The position numbers were made by a program, and so were the translations under genes. A DNA stretch of 64,000 nucleotides from Gammaproteobacteria bacterium (GTDB lineage: Bacteria; Pseudomonadota; Gammaproteobacteria; Enterobacterales; Alteromonadaceae). The stretch is from assembly GCA_018222985.1 (NCBI GenBank), contig JAAEZG010000009.1:55052-119051 (forward strand), read 5' to 3'. Positions 1 to 8,288 of the stretch are shown in pieces. The first letter of the stretch is position 1. The number at the start of each line of letters is the position of its first letter. A model generated the notes under the pieces. That model was given only the letters and a program-made list of their open reading frames with translations. It was not told the origin of the DNA and did no database searches.

Positions 1-853
1 CTTTACCTTGGCGAATCGCCGCTAATAAATCATCGCCAGCATAGCGTATGGTCATGGGCGACAAGTCGGTAATACCTCGCAATTGCCCCGTGGTTTCGGG
101 CATGCGCCGAGCTAGCTCAAGCAAGGTGTGATCTTTCGCGACAAAGCCCAGTGGAATATCTGATTTTTTCGCCCGCTCTAAGCGCCAGCCCATCAGCTCA
201 CGCAGCACAGCGAGTTGTTGACGATTACACTGCCAGGCATTGCCAAAGAACAAATATAGCCACTTCGTCGGCGTTTGTTCGCCACGCTTAGCCACTTGCA
301 ATGCGCTTTCCGCTTCAACTAACTCAAGTTTTTCAGCCGAAAGTTCCGTGCGTAAACGGGGGTAAATATCATGCAGGTAAAATACATCAGCGGCAGCATA
401 ATCTAACTGTTCAGGCGCTAAAGGCCGTTGCATCCAGTCGGTTCGTGACTGTGACTTATCCACTTCAATGTCGGTATAGTGCTTCACCAACGCCGCATAG
501 CCTAGCGCTTCGCCATGCCCGGCAAATGCTGCGCCAATTTGGGTGTCAAAAATGTGCGTCGGTATTTGTCCCATGTGCTGGGCCAATATCTCGTAATCTT
601 CACCGCCAGCATGAATGACAATGTGCACGTTCGGGTCTTTTAATAGTTCCCAAAACGGCTCTAAATCAAGCCCCGCAACAGGATCAATCAACACCAATTG
701 GTCTACCGCGCGCACTTGCACTAAGCCTAAGCGTGCATAGTAAGTACGATTGCGAACAAATTCGGTATCTAACGCAAGATAAGGAACGTGCCGAGCGTGC
801 TCGCAAAAAGCCAGCAGCTCGGCATTAGAGGTAATAACCTGATAGGGCAACAT
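1..853 (-). CDS. rnd: Ribonuclease D, 3' end cut by the window
   Basis: 3'-to-5' exoribonuclease that trims tRNA and other structured RNA 3' ends. About 284 residues are visible from the ATG at 853, and the frame stays open to base 1, so the C-terminal HRDC part is missing. The first exonuclease motif D-T-E-F is at residues 29-32. Later DEDD-family motifs follow (an Asp in an H-A-G-G-E-D-Y context, an F-D-T-Q motif, and a Y-A-A-A-D-V motif with the last Tyr and Asp). Its start lies 3 bases after the fadD stop, so the two are cotranscribed, as in E. coli where fadD is followed by rnd. The family call is firm. Only the missing end is unknown. Confidence 0.93.
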   Translation of the reverse strand, partial: MLPYQVITSNAELLAFCEHARHVPYLALDTEFVRNRTYYARLGLVQVRAVDQLVLIDPVAGLDLEPFWELLKDPNVHIVIHAGGEDYEILAQHMGQIPTHIFDTQIGAAFAGHGEALGYAALVKHYTDIEVDKSQSRTDWMQRPLAPEQLDYAAADVFYLHDIYPRLRTELSAEKLELVEAESALQVAKRGEQTPTKWLYLFFGNAWQCNRQQLAVLRELMGWRLERAKKSDIPLGFVAKDHTLLELARRMPETTGQLRGITDLSPMTIRYAGDDLLAAIRQGK

Positions 854-856
854 GTG

Positions 857-2545
857 TTATTTCGACTTCGCCTCTTCTTCGTCGCGCAGTTCACGGCGAA
901 GTATTTTACCGACGTTGCTTTTCGGCAATTCGTCGCGAAACTCAACAAACTTAGGTACTTTGTAGCCGGTCATGTTTTCACGCGCAAAGGTAATTAACTC
1001 TTTTTCAGTTAATGACTGCTCTTTACGCACCACAAACACTTTCACGGCTTCGCCCGAGCTATCATGTGGAACACCAATAGCCGCAGCTTCAAGTACTTTA
1101 GGGTGATCAACAATCACGTCTTCAATTTCGTTCGGATACACGTTAAAGCCCGACACCAAAATCATGTCTTTCTTACGATCGACAATTTTGAAGAAGCCCT
1201 GCTCGTCCATCACACCAATATCACCGGTTGCGAACCAATCGCCGTCGCGCATCACTTTTTCAGTTTCATCCGGACGGTTCAAGTAACCCACCATAACTTG
1301 TGGACCACGAACTTGAATTTCACCAGCCTCGCCTTGCGGCAGCACTTCGCCCGAATCAACGTCGACAATACGCACTTCTGTTGAAGGCAATGGAATACCG
1401 ATGGTGCCGTTATAATGCTCAATGTCTGTCGGGTTCACCGTAACAACCGGTGAGCATTCGGTTAAGCCATAACCTTCCAATAACCGTGATTTAGTGACCC
1501 GCTCCCAATGCTCAGCAACTGAACGCTGCACAGCCATACCGCCACCCAGAGCAATTTTAAGATGCGAGAAGTCTAAATCTTTGAAGCCTTCAGCATGTAA
1601 CAAGCCATTAAACAAGGTGTTTACGCCAGAAATCATCGAAAACGGATACTTACCAAGTTCTTTCACGAAGGCTTTCATGTCACGTGGGTTGGTAATCAAA
1701 ATATTACGCCCGCCGTGCTTCATGAAGGTTAAGCAGTTCGCGGTTAACGCAAAAATATGGTACAGAGGCAATGCCGTTACGATAGTTTCTTCGCCGTCAT
1801 CAACAAGTGGTGCAACAATGGCAGACACCATTTCTAAGTTAGCCACCATATTGCGGTGCGATAACATGGCGCCTTTTGCTAGGCCCGTGGTACCGCCGGT
1901 GTACTGCAAAAACGCTAAGTCGTCACCAGCCATCTGCGGGCGTTGATACTCAGCTTTAGCCCCTTGGCTAAGCGCTGCACGGAAGGTTTCGGTGTTATTG
2001 AGCTTGTAGCTCGGCACCATTTTCTTCACGTATTTAACAACCGCGTTCACAATCCAGCGCTTCGGCGCCGGCAGCATGTCACCTATAGCGGTCAAAATAA
2101 CCTTTTTGACCGGTACATCCGCTTCAACTTTTTGCAGTGTGTCCGCAAAGTTATCCAAAATAACAATGGCTTTGGCATTCGCATCTGACAATTGATGCTT
2201 TAATTCACGCGCGGTATACAGTGGGTTGACATTCACCACCACTAAACCAGCACGCAATGCACCAAACAAGGCAATTGGGTACTGCAGCAAATTCGGCATC
2301 ATAATGGCCAAAGCATCGCCTTTTTTCAGGCCTTGCTGTTGTAAATAAGCTGCAAATTGGCGTGACAATACGTCCAATTCATTGAAGGATAGCTCGGTAT
2401 CCATATTGACGTAGGCGATTTTATCGCCATATTTTTCGATGCTCTGTTCGAAAATATCGACCAGCGAATTAAAGTGGTCCGGATCAATCGTTTCCGGCAC
2501 GCCAGCTGGATAACGTTGTAGCCAAATTTTATCCACGCGCTTCAT
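857..2545 (-). CDS. fadD: Long-chain fatty acid--CoA ligase FadD
   Basis: Activates imported long-chain fatty acids to acyl-CoA at the inner membrane, feeding beta-oxidation. The protein is about 562 residues, the size of E. coli FadD. It has the adenylate-forming P-loop Y-T-G-G-T-T-G near residue 215, a G-Y-G-L-T-E motif and the C-terminal D-R-K-K-D motif. The start is uncertain. ATG at 2545 has an AGGAG only one base upstream. GTG at 2536 would sit 10 bases from that AGGAG and aligns with the E. coli N terminus (both followed by K-[IV]-W-L-x-R-Y-P). TTG at 2557 is also in frame but would lie upstream of the ribosome site. Neighbours rnd and the Slp lipoprotein gene match E. coli synteny, with one hydrolase gene inserted upstream. 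Confidence 0.95.
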   Translation of the reverse strand: MKRVDKIWLQRYPAGVPETIDPDHFNSLVDIFEQSIEKYGDKIAYVNMDTELSFNELDVLSRQFAAYLQQQGLKKGDALAIMMPNLLQYPIALFGALRAGLVVVNVNPLYTARELKHQLSDANAKAIVILDNFADTLQKVEADVPVKKVILTAIGDMLPAPKRWIVNAVVKYVKKMVPSYKLNNTETFRAALSQGAKAEYQRPQMAGDDLAFLQYTGGTTGLAKGAMLSHRNMVANLEMVSAIVAPLVDDGEETIVTALPLYHIFALTANCLTFMKHGGRNILITNPRDMKAFVKELGKYPFSMISGVNTLFNGLLHAEGFKDLDFSHLKIALGGGMAVQRSVAEHWERVTKSRLLEGYGLTECSPVVTVNPTDIEHYNGTIGIPLPSTEVRIVDVDSGEVLPQGEAGEIQVRGPQVMVGYLNRPDETEKVMRDGDWFATGDIGVMDEQGFFKIVDRKKDMILVSGFNVYPNEIEDVIVDHPKVLEAAAIGVPHDSSGEAVKVFVVRKEQSLTEKELITFARENMTGYKVPKFVEFRDELPKSNVGKILRRELRDEEEAKSK

Positions 2546-2617
2546 GCTCCTGAACAAATAAATTTAAATATTCTAATTTTTGTAACGCGTAATCATCGCA
2601 TATCCGACCAGTGTTGC

Positions 2618-3529
2618 CTAGCCATTGTGCGTGCGAGTTATCTGTGATAATAGCCCAATAATCGCAGTTGGTTGCTCCATATGCACATGGTGCCCGCCTT
2701 CTAACTCATGCACGTTCAGCTGTTTTACATAGGGCCGCCAAGCGGTGATGGCTTGCTTTAAACGCTCATGCCCCGCGCTACCAAGTACCACATCAAACGA
2801 ACAAGTAATATGGCTTAACACATCGGCTATTTGCTCTGCGGTTAAGCGCACCGGTGACTTTAAGCGTAGCTGTCCGTCAGCGCGAAAGCGAAAGTCATGC
2901 TCACCCAGTTGTTCAATGCCGCGTGCCACCAATAGCGCGGCAAGCTCACGCGAGAAATCGCCAGCGTGCGTACGCGCTGCAATTGCCGTGTTCAAATCAC
3001 GATAATGCGGGCGTTTTTTATCTTGCTGCTGCCAGCGGCTTTGAAAGCCCTGGCGCAAATCGTTGGTGGTATCTGCAGCGGTTGACGCTAACAGCCCAAA
3101 TGCTTCGATGGCGAGCAGGTGTGTTACACGTTGCGGCTCTATGCCGGCAAACATGTTTGCCACATAAGCCCCCATAGAGTGCGCCACAATAGTCACCTGC
3201 GGCCATTGTTGCTGCTGGCACAGGTACCACAGGTCATACACGTAATCCATAAACGGATAAAAATTGCCGACCGGACGGTGATCACTATGCCCGTGACCAG
3301 CCCAATCGATGGCAATCAGCCGGTATCGCTGCGCTAACTTGCTCTGCATAAACGCATCGGCCAGCGGCACAAAACTGTGCGAATTATCAAGCCACCCATG
3401 TAATGCCAACAGTGGATCGCCCTCGGGGTTACCCCAAGCTAAACCGCGAATAACACCCCACGGCAGGTGAAAAGCAACAGGCTCGGCACATTGCCGAGCC
3501 TGTTGAAATAACAATGTATTATCTAACAT
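2618..3529 (-). CDS. Alpha/beta hydrolase, serine hydrolase-like
   Basis: A 303-residue alpha/beta-hydrolase-fold enzyme of unknown substrate. It has the oxyanion-side L-H-G-W-L-D-N motif near residue 44, the nucleophile elbow A-H-S-M-G with Ser118, and the candidate catalytic His in a G-G-H-H-V-H-M-E motif near residue 280. The L-H-G-W-L-D-N-S-x-S-F signature resembles the SERHL branch of the superfamily. It lies between fadD and the Slp-family lipoprotein gene, where E. coli has no such gene, with about 70 bases to fadD and 22 to the lipoprotein gene, so it is probably in the same transcript. A role in lipid or ester hydrolysis is only a guess from position. No signal peptide is seen, so it is likely cytoplasmic. 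Confidence 0.85.
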   Translation of the reverse strand: MLDNTLLFQQARQCAEPVAFHLPWGVIRGLAWGNPEGDPLLALHGWLDNSHSFVPLADAFMQSKLAQRYRLIAIDWAGHGHSDHRPVGNFYPFMDYVYDLWYLCQQQQWPQVTIVAHSMGAYVANMFAGIEPQRVTHLLAIEAFGLLASTAADTTNDLRQGFQSRWQQQDKKRPHYRDLNTAIAARTHAGDFSRELAALLVARGIEQLGEHDFRFRADGQLRLKSPVRLTAEQIADVLSHITCSFDVVLGSAGHERLKQAITAWRPYVKQLNVHELEGGHHVHMEQPTAIIGLLSQITRTHNG

Positions 3530-3551
3530 GCTAATTGGGCTTTGGTTATTA

Positions 3552-4133
3552 TTAGTTATTGCCTTGTTTCGGCTGTTCTTTCATCACCGGGCTCGGAATA
3601 TACACAGGGCTTGGGTAAAACGGCCGCGTGTAATAATAATGGCGATACCATAAGGCATCATAATTCACTTCCATTTGCGCTTTTTCTTTGCGCTCGGGCC
3701 ATAAATACTTAGCAGACACATTGAGCAGCGGAAACAAGTAGTTATACTCGCCAATAGTGCCTTTTTCTACGCCAGCGACGGTTCCGGTAAAAGTGACTTC
3801 GCTACCTTGGGTGTAGACCATGGGGTCAACAAAGCCATTTAACGTGGCACGAAATCGGCCAGAACTTTGCTCGCCAGGTACCGGGCGCCCCCACGAATTG
3901 AGCGGAAAGTTAACCACCTCAATAACGGTACCTGCATCTGAGTTTTTCACTTCAGCAATGACACCGCCCCAACGTGCGGTTTCACCGTTGTTGGCGTTCG
4001 GTGTTTCAAGCACCGTCTCGTAGGCAACGAGAGCGTCTTCATTGGCTACTTGCAATCTATCGGGCACCGCTGAACACGCCGCTAAGGAAAGCGCCGCGAC
4101 AACAATTGCTGAGTGTTTTATCCATGCTTTCAT
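3552..4133 (-). CDS. Slp/YeaY-family outer-membrane lipoprotein
   Basis: A lipoprotein of 193 residues with a lysine-containing N region, a hydrophobic core and a lipobox L-A-A-C, so it is lipidated and probably sorted to the outer membrane. The body resembles the Slp family (E. coli Slp and YeaY): W-G-G-V-I-A-E-V followed by the conserved block ending G-R-P and G-R-F. ATG at 4133 is preferred over a GTG two codons upstream because GAGG sits 8 bases before it. The position between tsaB and fadD is the one YeaY holds in E. coli. Slp proteins are linked to stationary phase and starvation in E. coli. That has not been shown for this gene. The C terminus is Pro/Tyr rich. Confidence 0.9.
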   Translation of the reverse strand: MKAWIKHSAIVVAALSLAACSAVPDRLQVANEDALVAYETVLETPNANNGETARWGGVIAEVKNSDAGTVIEVVNFPLNSWGRPVPGEQSSGRFRATLNGFVDPMVYTQGSEVTFTGTVAGVEKGTIGEYNYLFPLLNVSAKYLWPERKEKAQMEVNYDALWYRHYYYTRPFYPSPVYIPSPVMKEQPKQGNN

Positions 4134-4264
4134 AACCACTACCTCTTCAGACCACTACCACGAAGGTCATGTTGAAAATATAGACTTTAGATCGCCAACT
4201 TGCCTAGTAAGTTCCCGCTGCGGCACGATTAATTAAGGTTTACGCCCTTAACTCGCACTTGTAC

Positions 4265-4960
4265 TTACCGCCCAGGAAGTTTTTTCCAAGCAACTTCGTT
4301 GCGCACGTATAACGGCTCTAGTTTTTCTGCAGCAACTGGCTCGCCATGCGCCAATGCCCATTCCAACATATCTTCAGCTAGCGGTAAGGTGACATCATCC
4401 AACACCGCAACTGCCTTGGTTTTATTTAACGCATCGCCATAAGCTTGCCAACCCGTACCGGCACCAACAACAGTGCCCGTTAGCGCAGGCCACCATGGCT
4501 GCTGAGTAATATCTTCTAAAGGCGCCATGTGCGGCTCGCCAAGCGCTGTTGCAAAGCCATTGTGGTTACTAAATGGCGCCACATATATTTCCTGCATACG
4601 GGCATCAATGGCGCTCACCACGGTTTCGGCATGGTGCAAACGAATTGCTTGCTGCGCCAAGGCCGCCAAAGTACTCACGGCAATCACAGGAATGTCATGG
4701 CTAAACGCTAACCCTTGTGCCACGGAAACCCCAATTCGCACCCCGGTAAAGCTACCTGGGCCATGCCCGACCACCAGAGCGTCAATATCGGCTAAGCTAA
4801 TTTGTTGCTCGGCAAGTACTTCTTGCACGAAACCTAAAATGCGTTGTGAATGTTCGCGCGGCGTTATCGCAGCACGCGTTACTGTACGCTCACCAACTTT
4901 CAAGGCGACCGAGCATTGCTCAGTTGACGTATCAATGGCTAAAACAGCCGCTAATTTCAC
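4265..4960 (-). CDS. tsaB: tRNA threonylcarbamoyladenosine biosynthesis protein TsaB
   Basis: Partner of TsaD and TsaE in making t6A37 on ANN-decoding tRNAs in the cytoplasm. The 231-residue protein opens with the ASKHA phosphate-1 motif A-I-D-T-S-T and has the family block G-H-G-P-G-S-F-T-G-V-R-I near residue 68, which marks TsaB (YeaZ). It starts with GTG at 4960. That GTG overlaps the TGA of the upstream helicase gene as GTGA, which implies translational coupling. In E. coli tsaB also follows yoaA. TsaB lacks a full catalytic site and acts as a scaffold for TsaD. Confidence 0.96.
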   Translation of the reverse strand: MKLAAVLAIDTSTEQCSVALKVGERTVTRAAITPREHSQRILGFVQEVLAEQQISLADIDALVVGHGPGSFTGVRIGVSVAQGLAFSHDIPVIAVSTLAALAQQAIRLHHAETVVSAIDARMQEIYVAPFSNHNGFATALGEPHMAPLEDITQQPWWPALTGTVVGAGTGWQAYGDALNKTKAVAVLDDVTLPLAEDMLEWALAHGEPVAAEKLEPLYVRNEVAWKKLPGR

Positions 4961-6894
4961 TCTGTAGGCTCCTGTGTACGTTCCAAACTATCAAGAAATT
5001 CGAGGGCAACGTCTAAACTGCGTGTGCGCCGCATGGCCGGCAAACTGGTCAGAAAAATACCACCATAAGGCTTAGTCACAAGCCGTTGATCACACACAAT
5101 TAATACACCGCGGTCGTCGGCATCGCGTATAAGCCGGCCAGCTCCTTGCTTCAAAGCAATAACCGCTTGCGGCAATTGTACCTGAGCAAAGGGGTCGATG
5201 CCACGCAGTCGGCAGTCTTCCACGCGCGCCTGCAACAACGGGTCATCAGGGCTAGCAAACGGCAGTTTATCGATGATGACGCAACGCAGCGCGTCACCAC
5301 GCACGTCCACCCCTTCCCAAAACGACGAGGTACCTAACAAAATGCCGTTACCGGCAGCAATAAATTGTTCAAGCAAGTCACGTTTGCTGGTACTGCCCTG
5401 CACCAGTAAAGGGCGGTCGGTGCGAGTCACCAAAAGTTTGGCGATCATCTGCAGCATTCGGTGGCTAGTAAACAACACAAAGGTACCACCGGTTTCATTG
5501 TGTTCTAACACTTCGCACACGACTTCAAGCAGCGCCGATGGCATGTCCCGCTCGTGCGGCTGCGGCAAATAGCGAGGCAAACACAACAATGCTTGCTCGT
5601 TAAAATTAAAGGGGCTAGGTAAGCACAAACTCTCAGCCTGCTCTATACCTAACTGCTCGGTAAAATGACTAAAGTCTTCACCGACCGCCAATGTCGCCGA
5701 GGTAAAAACCCACGCCATGTCGCTGCGCTGCAAATAACCACCGAATTTATCGGCAACGCTCAGCGGCGTTTGATGCAGCGTGACTTGGCGTACGGTGGTT
5801 TCAAACCAAAAGCTAAAGCCAGTGCGGCTAACATCTTGAAGCTGCTGCCATTTATGTAAAAACTGCACGCACCGCTCATAGGCATTATCAAGATCTTGAT
5901 GGCGCCCCAACGCGCTTTTACATACCTCGCGCAAAAACTCTAAATGTTCGGCCACCACGTTGGCCGCCAACTGTACAGCTGGCTGTTTGGAGAAATCGCG
6001 CCAGTTGCCGCGCATCGGGTCAGTGGGAAATACTAGGCGCCAGTCTTTTAGGCTACCCAGCAACTTGTCTGCAGCCTTATCAAGTTGGCGCAAGTCTTTT
6101 AACTCAGTCAGGTATAACACCTTAAGTTCGTGCGCCAGCTCTTGCAGCTGACGACTTGAAACTGCTTCGCCAAAATATTGACTAGCTATATCGGGCAGTT
6201 GGTGCGCTTCGTCAAAAATCACCGCATCGGCTTGCGGAACAAGCTCACCAAAGCCAACATCTTTCAATGCCATGTCGGCAAAAAACAAATGATGATTCAC
6301 CACCACCAAATCGGCGTCCATCGCTTTTTTGCGCGCTTTTACCAAATAGCATGCGTCGTAGTCGGGGCAATCACGGCCCAAACAATTATCCACGGTACTT
6401 GTCACTTGCGGCAAAATAGCAGCATCTTCTTGCAAAATATTCAGTGCGCCTACATCACCGTCATCGGTACGCTGCGCCCATTTTCTCACTTCGACTAACT
6501 GACTTTGCTGCTCTTTACTTAGCTCACCACTATGCGCCACCGCCTGATTCATACGATGAAGACACAAGTAATTAGCGCGCCCTTTCAACAATGCGACCAT
6601 TTTTCGCGGCGCCAACGCGTCACGTAAAGCCGGTAAATCTCGGTGAAACAACTGCTCTTGCAGTGCTTTCGTACCAGTAGAAACAATGGCTTTGCCGCCA
6701 CTTAATAGCACCGGAACCAAGTACGCAAAGGTTTTGCCCGTACCGGTTTCAGCCTCAACCACTAATTGCGACTTCTGCGCCAGCGCACGCTCCACCGCTT
6801 CGGCCATAGTCGTTTGCGACGGCCGCGCGCGAAAGCCAGTCAATGTGCGCGCAAGTACGCCATCGGCTTGAAATTGTGAGGTAACTTTTGACAT
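4957..6894 (-). CDS. yoaA: YoaA-type ATP-dependent DNA helicase (DinG/XPD family)
   Basis: An iron-sulfur superfamily 2 helicase of 645 residues acting in DNA repair. Walker A is E-T-G-T-G-K-T near residue 50. The XPD-type Fe-S cysteines are present: one in N-Y-L-C-L-H and three in the stretch N-C-L-G-R-D-C-x-x-x-x-x-C. The Walker B box is D-E-A-H. The frame is open further upstream to an ATG at 6933. ATG at 6894 is chosen because the protein then starts with M-S-K-V and aligns with the E. coli YoaA N terminus, while the extension lacks a ribosome site. Synteny with tsaB supports YoaA rather than DinG. The upstream side is a repeat-rich intergenic region. Confidence 0.92.
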   Translation of the reverse strand: MSKVTSQFQADGVLARTLTGFRARPSQTTMAEAVERALAQKSQLVVEAETGTGKTFAYLVPVLLSGGKAIVSTGTKALQEQLFHRDLPALRDALAPRKMVALLKGRANYLCLHRMNQAVAHSGELSKEQQSQLVEVRKWAQRTDDGDVGALNILQEDAAILPQVTSTVDNCLGRDCPDYDACYLVKARKKAMDADLVVVNHHLFFADMALKDVGFGELVPQADAVIFDEAHQLPDIASQYFGEAVSSRQLQELAHELKVLYLTELKDLRQLDKAADKLLGSLKDWRLVFPTDPMRGNWRDFSKQPAVQLAANVVAEHLEFLREVCKSALGRHQDLDNAYERCVQFLHKWQQLQDVSRTGFSFWFETTVRQVTLHQTPLSVADKFGGYLQRSDMAWVFTSATLAVGEDFSHFTEQLGIEQAESLCLPSPFNFNEQALLCLPRYLPQPHERDMPSALLEVVCEVLEHNETGGTFVLFTSHRMLQMIAKLLVTRTDRPLLVQGSTSKRDLLEQFIAAGNGILLGTSSFWEGVDVRGDALRCVIIDKLPFASPDDPLLQARVEDCRLRGIDPFAQVQLPQAVIALKQGAGRLIRDADDRGVLIVCDQRLVTKPYGGIFLTSLPAMRRTRSLDVALEFLDSLERTQEPTE

Positions 6895-6942
6895 GAATTG
6901 TGTTTGCTCTAAATGATTCCAGAACTTTAACATGAAATTCGT

Positions 6943-7040
6943 GATTCGTCCGCTGTGCTGTTCGTGGTTCGTGCGCTTCGCTGTTGGTTAGTCGTTACTC
7001 GTTATTCGTTATTCGTTATTTGTTATTTGTTACTCGTTAT
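6943..7040. repeat. Intergenic repeat, left arm: palindromic modules plus ATTCGTT heptamers
   Basis: Just upstream of the yoaA start the sequence is built from GTGCGCTTCGCTGTT-type modules followed by a run of imperfect heptamers (GTTATTC repeated, with variants GTTATTT and GTTACTC). Part of this arm, the 22-base stretch at about 6965-6986, recurs exactly at about 34063-34084. It is not coding: reading frames here are short and low complexity. An inverted counterpart lies at 7144-7216, so the two arms bracket the his promoter. Confidence 0.75.
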
Positions 7041-7102
7041 TACAAAACCAAATAAGCTATACAACTTGATACAGGAAATTTAAAAAGCCATACAAACCAA
7101 AG

Positions 7103-7130
7103 TTGACAGCAATACTTAATACTATACAAT
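7103..7130 (+). promoter_or_regulatory. Sigma-70 promoter of the his operon
   Basis: A consensus -35 TTGACA at 7103-7108 and a -10 TACAAT at 7125-7130 are separated by 16 bases. Transcription would begin near 7137, giving a leader of about 240 bases before hisG that contains the right repeat arm, the leader peptide and the attenuator. Confidence 0.75.
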
Positions 7131-7143
7131 TACCGACATATTA

Positions 7144-7216
7144 AACGAACAGGGCGAAGCCCGTACGAACAGCGAAGCGCACAAACAGCGCAGCGCACGA
7201 ATAACGAATAACGAGG
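7144..7216. repeat. Intergenic repeat, right arm, inverted relative to 6943-7040
   Basis: The stretch contains GCGAAGC-type palindromic modules (GGGCGAAGCCC, GCGAAGCGC, GCGCAGCGC) followed by CGAATAACGAATAACG. On the opposite strand it reads as the same heptamer and GCGCTTCGC modules found at 6943-7040 and 34058-34255. It lies downstream of the predicted his promoter, so it should be transcribed into the his leader RNA and could fold there. Confidence 0.7.
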
Positions 7217-7221
7217 CTTTA

Positions 7222-7266
7222 ATGTACACAACTTGGCATCACCATCATCACAATCGAACACGTTAG
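7222..7266 (+). CDS. hisL: his operon leader peptide (five consecutive His codons)
   Basis: A 14-codon reading frame, M-Y-T-T-W then five His then N-R-T-R and TAG. GAGG lies five bases before the ATG. It is directly followed by mutually exclusive hairpins and a rho-independent terminator ahead of hisG. This is the layout of the enterobacterial hisL attenuator, where ribosome stalling at His codons under histidine starvation prevents termination. E. coli hisL has seven His codons; here there are five. The peptide is regulatory and not expected to be a stable protein. Confidence 0.92.
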   Translation: MYTTWHHHHHNRTR

Positions 7267-7360
7267 CCCAGTGTGTACTGAAGGCTAACCAATTGTTTTG
7301 GGGCTGCCTTCACTAAAGATTCAATGAACCCCGCAAGGCGCTCCCTTCGCGGGGTTTTTT
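7262..7360 (+). promoter_or_regulatory. Histidine attenuator with rho-independent terminator
   Basis: GTTAGCC (7262-7268) pairs perfectly with GGCTAAC (7283-7289) to give a pause hairpin that overlaps the end of hisL. TGAAGGC (7279-7285) can instead pair with GCCTTCA (7306-7312). GGGG with TTCA (7300-7312) can also pair with TGAA and CCCC (7325-7332), masking the terminator's 5' arm. The terminator stem is AACCCCGC (7327-7334) with GCGGGGTT (7349-7356), then a T tract. hisG starts 17 bases after the terminator. Base pairing was read by eye. Which alternative is the true antiterminator is not settled. Confidence 0.85.
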
Positions 7361-7376
7361 ATTAAGGGAAAAAATT

Positions 7377-8285
7377 ATGGTTGTTGATAAGAATTCACAG
7401 CGTTTAACTATCGCCATTCAAAAATCAGGGCGTTTAAGCAAAGAGTCTATTGGTTTGCTTCAGGCTTGCGGTTTTAAATTTAGTTTGCACGAGGCACGGT
7501 TATTGGCGCACAGCAGTAATCAGCCGGTCGATTTGTTGCGAGTACGCGATGATGATATTCCCGGCTTGGTGATGGATGGCGTGGTGGATTTAGGCTTAGT
7601 GGGCGAAAACGTGCTTGAAGAAGTACGCTTAGAGCGCCAGGCATTAAATTTAGCCTGTAGCGTGCAGCGTTTACGTGCGCTCGACTTTGGCCAGTGCCGT
7701 TTGTCCATTGCCGTACCTAAAGAAGAAGGTTACCGCGGTGTGCAAGATTTAGAAGGCAAGCGCATTGCCACCACCTACCCGTACTTATTGCAAAACTACT
7801 TAAAGCAACAAGGTGTCAACGCTAGCAACGCAATATTAACTGGCAGTGTTGAAGTTGCACCGCGGGCTGGTCTTGCAGACGCAGTGTGTGATCTGGTATC
7901 TACCGGCGCCACGTTAGAGGCGAATGGTTTGGTAGAAAAAGAAGTTATATTCCGCTCGCAAGCACAGCTGATACAGCGCCCAGAACCACTGAGTGCGGCA
8001 AAACAAGCCATTATCGATCAATTGCTGCCGCGTATTGATGGGGTGCAAATGGCTCGTGAAAGCAAGTACATCATGCTGCACGCCCCGGTGAGTCAACTTG
8101 AGCAAGTGGTTGAACTGCTGCCAGGCGCTGAACGCCCAACTATACTTTCACTCAGCCACACTGATGAGCTTGTCGCGGTACACGTTGTGAGTACCGAAAA
8201 GTTATTTTGGGAAACCATGGAGCAGTTAAAAGCGATTGGTTGTAGTTCAATTCTGGTGATGCCAATTGAAAAAATGATGGGGTAA
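7377..8285 (+). CDS. hisG: ATP phosphoribosyltransferase HisG
   Basis: First and committed step of histidine synthesis: ATP plus PRPP to phosphoribosyl-ATP. At 302 residues it is the long form with the C-terminal ACT-like regulatory domain that binds histidine, so no HisZ partner is needed. N-terminal features include A-I-Q-K-S-G-R-L and the D-L-G-L-V-G-E-N motif. The PRPP-binding region D-L-V-S-T-G-A-T is near residue 180. The ATG at 7377 has AGGG about nine bases upstream. It is the first structural gene after the attenuator and lies three bases before hisD. Confidence 0.97.
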   Translation: MVVDKNSQRLTIAIQKSGRLSKESIGLLQACGFKFSLHEARLLAHSSNQPVDLLRVRDDDIPGLVMDGVVDLGLVGENVLEEVRLERQALNLACSVQRLRALDFGQCRLSIAVPKEEGYRGVQDLEGKRIATTYPYLLQNYLKQQGVNASNAILTGSVEVAPRAGLADAVCDLVSTGATLEANGLVEKEVIFRSQAQLIQRPEPLSAAKQAIIDQLLPRIDGVQMARESKYIMLHAPVSQLEQVVELLPGAERPTILSLSHTDELVAVHVVSTEKLFWETMEQLKAIGCSSILVMPIEKMMG

Positions 8286-8288
8286 ACC

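Larger units (their letters stand above)
7041..7221. other. Intergenic region between yoaA and hisL
   Basis: The divergent gap between the yoaA start (6894) and the his leader (7222) is 327 bases with no gene. It holds the left repeat arm (6943-7040), an AT-rich stretch (about 7041-7100), the his promoter (7103-7130) and the right inverted repeat arm (7144-7216). I saw no clear promoter for yoaA. A LexA-type box was looked for and not found. Confidence 0.6.

Noticed and set aside
6895..7000. LexA box upstream of yoaA
   Set aside because: No CTGT-N8-ACAG pattern was found in this region.
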